From: Sporosarcina sp. FSL W8-0480
GTDB lineage: Bacteria; Bacillota; Bacilli; Bacillales_A; Planococcaceae
Length of the DNA stretch: 64,000 nt
Direction of reading: 5' to 3'
NCBI RefSeq assembly: GCF_037963765.1
Contig: NZ_CP150166.1
Span: 1,433,501 to 1,497,500, forward strand
Shown here: piece after piece, positions 61,378 through 64,000 of the stretch
Position numbering within the stretch: position 1 is the first letter of the stretch
Layout: every line of letters starts with the position of its first letter
Program-made: the position numbers and the translations under genes
The notes under the pieces: generated by a model
The model's database searches: none
What the model was told of the DNA's origin: nothing
The model's input: only the letters and a program-made list of their open reading frames with translations

Positions 61378-62856
61378 ATGATCGAATTAACAGGAGCTTC
61401 TCTTACTCTCGAACAAATGGAAGCAATTCTATATAAAAGGGAAAAAGTGGTATTAGATACTGGTGCATTGGAACGTGTGAAAAAGAGCAGGGAAGCGGTT
61501 GAAAGAATTGTAGAAAATGACAAAACTGTATATGGTATCAATACCGGTTTCGGCAAATTCAGCGATGTGAAGATTGATGAGAAGGACACGAAAGCATTGC
61601 AACTTCACCTGATTCGCTCACATGCGTGCGGGGTGGGGGAACCTTTTTCTGAAATAGTTTCCCGGGCAATGATCGTTTTACGTCTAAACGCGCTGATGAA
61701 AGGATTTTCTGGTATTCGTGTCGAAGTACTTGAGCGTTTTGTATTTATGGTAAATAATGGAATACACCCAGTTATCCCTCAACAAGGGTCACTTGGGGCT
61801 TCAGGGGATCTTGCCCCGTTATCTCACTTAGCTTTGGTCCTGTTAGGAGAAGGTTTCGTTTGGCAAGATGGCGCACAAATTCCTGCTGAATTAGTTTGGA
61901 AGGAATTAGGTATGGAGCCGATTATCCTTGAAGCAAAAGAGGGCCTCGCGTTGATTAACGGAACACAAGCAATGACTGCCCAAGGAGTAGTGAATTACTT
62001 GGAAGCGGAAAAACTTGCTTATGATAGCGAATGGATTGCAGCCATGACAATGGAAGCCCTGCATGGAATTACGGATGCCTTCCATCCTGCCATCCACGAA
62101 GCGCGGGGTTATAAGGAACAAGTCGATGTTGCCGCCCGCATCTTGAATTGGTTAGACGGAAGCGAGTTGACGACAACCCAAGGTGAAAAACGTATCCAGG
62201 ACGCCTATTCCATCCGCTGTATCCCACAAGTACACGGTGCAAGTTGGCAAGTATTGTCCTATGTGAGAGAGAAATTGGAAATCGAAATGAATGCGGCAAC
62301 GGACAATCCACTTATTTTTGAAGATGGTGAAGTCGTTGTATCTGGAGGGAACTTCCACGGCCAACCGATTGCATTCGCAATGGATTTCTTGAAAATCGGA
62401 ATTGCTGAACTTGCGAACATTTCTGAGCGACGCATCGAGCGTCTTGTAAATCCACAATTAAATGAAGGATTGCCACCTTTCCTGAGCCCGCAACCGGGTT
62501 TGCAGTCAGGTGCCATGATTTTACAATATTCGGCAGCAAGCCTTGTTTCTGAAAATAAAACATTGGCACACCCGGCATCCGTCGATTCAATCCCATCTTC
62601 AGGCAACCAAGAAGATCACGTATCAATGGGGACTATCGGTTCAAGACATGCGGGGCAGATCATCAAGAATGCAAGAAACGTTCTTGCCATCGAGGCATTA
62701 TGTGCCATCACCGGCTGTGTTTTCCGTGGTTTCGATAAAATGGCACCGAAAACTCGTGTTAAGCTGAATGAGCTCCTTGAAATCGTGGATCCGATTTATG
62801 AGGACCGGATTTTCGGACCGGATATTGAAAAAATCGCCAAGTATTTAAAAGCGTAA
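61378..62856 (+). CDS. hutH: Histidine ammonia-lyase
   Basis: This 492-residue enzyme has the MIO-forming Ala141-Ser142-Gly143 in [14 protein letters not shown], the active Tyr52 in [11 protein letters not shown], and the HutH-type [18 protein letters not shown]. It removes ammonia from L-His to give urocanate. The ATG at 61378 is chosen since [14 protein letters not shown] is the usual HutH start and GAAGGATGG lies upstream; the longer open frame is noise. It stands apart from other hut genes; its terminator follows. Aromatic ammonia-lyase activity is less likely from the motif. Confidence 0.93.
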   Translation: MIELTGASLTLEQMEAILYKREKVVLDTGALERVKKSREAVERIVENDKTVYGINTGFGKFSDVKIDEKDTKALQLHLIRSHACGVGEPFSEIVSRAMIVLRLNALMKGFSGIRVEVLERFVFMVNNGIHPVIPQQGSLGASGDLAPLSHLALVLLGEGFVWQDGAQIPAELVWKELGMEPIILEAKEGLALINGTQAMTAQGVVNYLEAEKLAYDSEWIAAMTMEALHGITDAFHPAIHEARGYKEQVDVAARILNWLDGSELTTTQGEKRIQDAYSIRCIPQVHGASWQVLSYVREKLEIEMNAATDNPLIFEDGEVVVSGGNFHGQPIAFAMDFLKIGIAELANISERRIERLVNPQLNEGLPPFLSPQPGLQSGAMILQYSAASLVSENKTLAHPASVDSIPSSGNQEDHVSMGTIGSRHAGQIIKNARNVLAIEALCAITGCVFRGFDKMAPKTRVKLNELLEIVDPIYEDRIFGPDIEKIAKYLKA

Positions 62857-62902
62857 AAAAACATCATGTCTCCCGTCACCAAGGGCAGACATGATGTTTT
62901 TT
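62857..62902. terminator. Bidirectional terminator after hutH
   Basis: AACATCATGTCT pairs with AGACATGATGTT, with A's before and TTTTTT after; it serves hutH and the convergent DUF438 gene. Confidence 0.92.
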
Positions 62903-62903
62903 A

Positions 62904-64000
62904 TTACTCATAATCAATCTCACTAATTCCCGTCTTCACCTTGCTTGGCAATTCAAAGAAAGGTTGGATATCTTGGACATATTCCAATACCCCTAAAAAT
63001 TCCCCATCATTATTAAATATCGCTTTATACGTAAGGTGGATATATTGATCCTTTTTCTTGAACCACATGCTTTCGGATTCCCGAATTCCGGTTTTCAAAT
63101 CGCGGATGACTGTCATCACCTTCCGTAAGCTTTTTGGAGGATGACAATTGGCTACGTGACGGCCGATCGAGCTTGGAGTCCGAACGAGCATCATTTCCGA
63201 TGCCTCTGTCATTTCATTAAAGTATTTAAACAAGCCTTGCTTATCAATAAATGTGATTTCCAATGGCAAACTGTTCAAAATGAGATTAGCCTCTTCCGGC
63301 GTTAAGTAGCCACCGCCGAACTTCATCGTTTGCCTAAAAAGTGCATCACTTGCTGCTTGCTTCCTCAATTTCTCCTCGACAACTGACTCTTCCAATTCAG
63401 ATACCCATACTTCTCTCGGTGCATCAATTAACGCATAGCCGAATGCATGACTCTCGTTTTTAATATCTATCCAATCTTTTTCGCTAAATATATTCTCCAA
63501 AATCGGCAAAATGATTTCTTCCTCATAGAAAATCATCTCTTTGAAAGCCTCTTGAAACACATCAAATTTTTTTAGAACACGTGAAAGCATCACGTCAGGC
63601 AGTTGAACTACCTGTCCCTTTAAGCCTTGATACAGGACGCGTATTTGGTCATCTTTCTCCCAAACTGCCCTCGTTGGTGCAACATGTCCGTAGCGTTCCA
63701 AAATAGGGAAGAAGAGTTTTTCTTTACGATGATAATGATTATGGAATTCGCCAAGTCGAAACAAAAGGTTTTTAATTTGATCTACCAATTCGGTTTCCTG
63801 AAGTTTATTTGAATCTGCGTCAAACGATGTTAAAAGGTCATTGATTTCTCCCAAAACATCTTGGAATGCAGCATTCTCATCTTTAAATATCCGAATAGGA
63901 TGACCCGGATGATAGGACGATAGTTTTTCTTCTCCATTCATTTCAGAAAGATGGGATTGCATTTGAGAAAACTTTTTTACATCCTCAATCGTTATACCAT
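62904..64000 (-). CDS. DUF438/hemerythrin/PAS-domain protein (partial, 5' end outside the window)
   Basis: The frame stays open to the window edge (GITIEDVKKFSQM precedes the first internal ATG at 63962), so the start lies outside. Visible parts, in order, are the end of a DUF438 domain, a hemerythrin-like four-helix part (FHNHYHRKEKLFFPILERYG, later FYEEEIILPILENIF), and a C-terminal PAS domain (ITFIDKQGLFKYFNEM to FLGVLEYVQDI). Such proteins bind di-iron or heme and are thought to sense oxygen or NO, or to help Fe-S repair. The 3' end meets the hutH terminator. Confidence 0.9.
   Translation of the reverse strand, partial: GITIEDVKKFSQMQSHLSEMNGEEKLSSYHPGHPIRIFKDENAAFQDVLGEINDLLTSFDADSNKLQETELVDQIKNLLFRLGEFHNHYHRKEKLFFPILERYGHVAPTRAVWEKDDQIRVLYQGLKGQVVQLPDVMLSRVLKKFDVFQEAFKEMIFYEEEIILPILENIFSEKDWIDIKNESHAFGYALIDAPREVWVSELEESVVEEKLRKQAASDALFRQTMKFGGGYLTPEEANLILNSLPLEITFIDKQGLFKYFNEMTEASEMMLVRTPSSIGRHVANCHPPKSLRKVMTVIRDLKTGIRESESMWFKKKDQYIHLTYKAIFNNDGEFLGVLEYVQDIQPFFELPSKVKTGISEIDYE

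Overview
The window is chromosomal DNA from an endospore-forming member of the Bacillales, most likely Planococcaceae and Sporosarcina-like. This rests on strong Gram-positive ribosome binding sites, frequent TTG and GTG starts, two GerA-type germinant receptor loci, SLH-domain surface proteins, cre-like boxes, and a phenylalanine dehydrogenase resembling those known from Sporosarcina and Lysinibacillus. The genus is inferred; no marker gene such as rRNA is present.

Positions 1-25.6 kb form an aromatic amino acid catabolic island, almost all on the + strand. First comes the distal part of a phenylacetate operon: the end of paaC, paaD, an EthD-like gene, two crotonases, an aldehyde dehydrogenase, paaH, paaJ and the repressor gene paaX, with paaY convergent. 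Next are a nitronate monooxygenase-like flavoprotein, a FlK-like thioesterase behind a cre box, phenylalanine dehydrogenase, and a complete E1alpha/E1beta/E2/E3 2-oxoacid dehydrogenase. A three-gene ABC importer follows. Last is a 4-hydroxyphenylacetate (homoprotocatechuate) meta-cleavage cluster, hpaG1-G2-F-B-C-I(DapA type)-E-D, closed by a strong terminator. The proposed logic is import of Phe/Tyr-type compounds, deamination to phenylpyruvate, oxidative decarboxylation to phenylacetyl-CoA for Paa, and a parallel route for 4-hydroxyphenylacetate.

Positions 25.7-36.3 kb are surface and sporulation DNA that has been rearranged. A large SLH-domain beta-helix gene and a germinant receptor operon are broken by an inversion of about 1.5 kb. 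The 3' end of the SLH gene and a truncated gerAB now lie on the - strand, facing a 5'-truncated gerAA. Two gerAC paralogues and a glucosaminidase-SLH gene follow.

Positions 36.3-39 kb hold the most unusual locus. On the - strand, a membrane-anchored HD-GYP phosphodiesterase overlaps a 22-codon gene for a CWWC peptide with an excellent ribosome binding site. A terminator follows, then an M50-type membrane metalloprotease with a PqqD-like N-terminal region. A decayed GGDEF fragment lies directly upstream. It reads like a small peptide-signal or RiPP-like system tied to c-di-GMP.

Positions 39-64 kb are mostly housekeeping and accessory genes. They include a metallophosphoesterase, an S9 peptidase, a second and intact gerAA-gerAB-gerAC operon, small coat-like genes, a PQQ-type sugar dehydrogenase, a tRNA-dihydrouridine synthase, an NRDE protein and an AzgA-type purine permease. 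Also present are an OsmC protein, two GNAT acetyltransferases, a TIGR01777 epimerase, a ZIP transporter, a Gly-rich repeat protein, hutH, and the 3' part of a DUF438/hemerythrin/PAS gene. Intergenic spaces carry a dispersed palindromic repeat with ends like TTGTAAAGGTACCTGTG and two unrelated 21-bp-period tandem arrays. I saw no tRNA, rRNA, CRISPR array or transposase gene.
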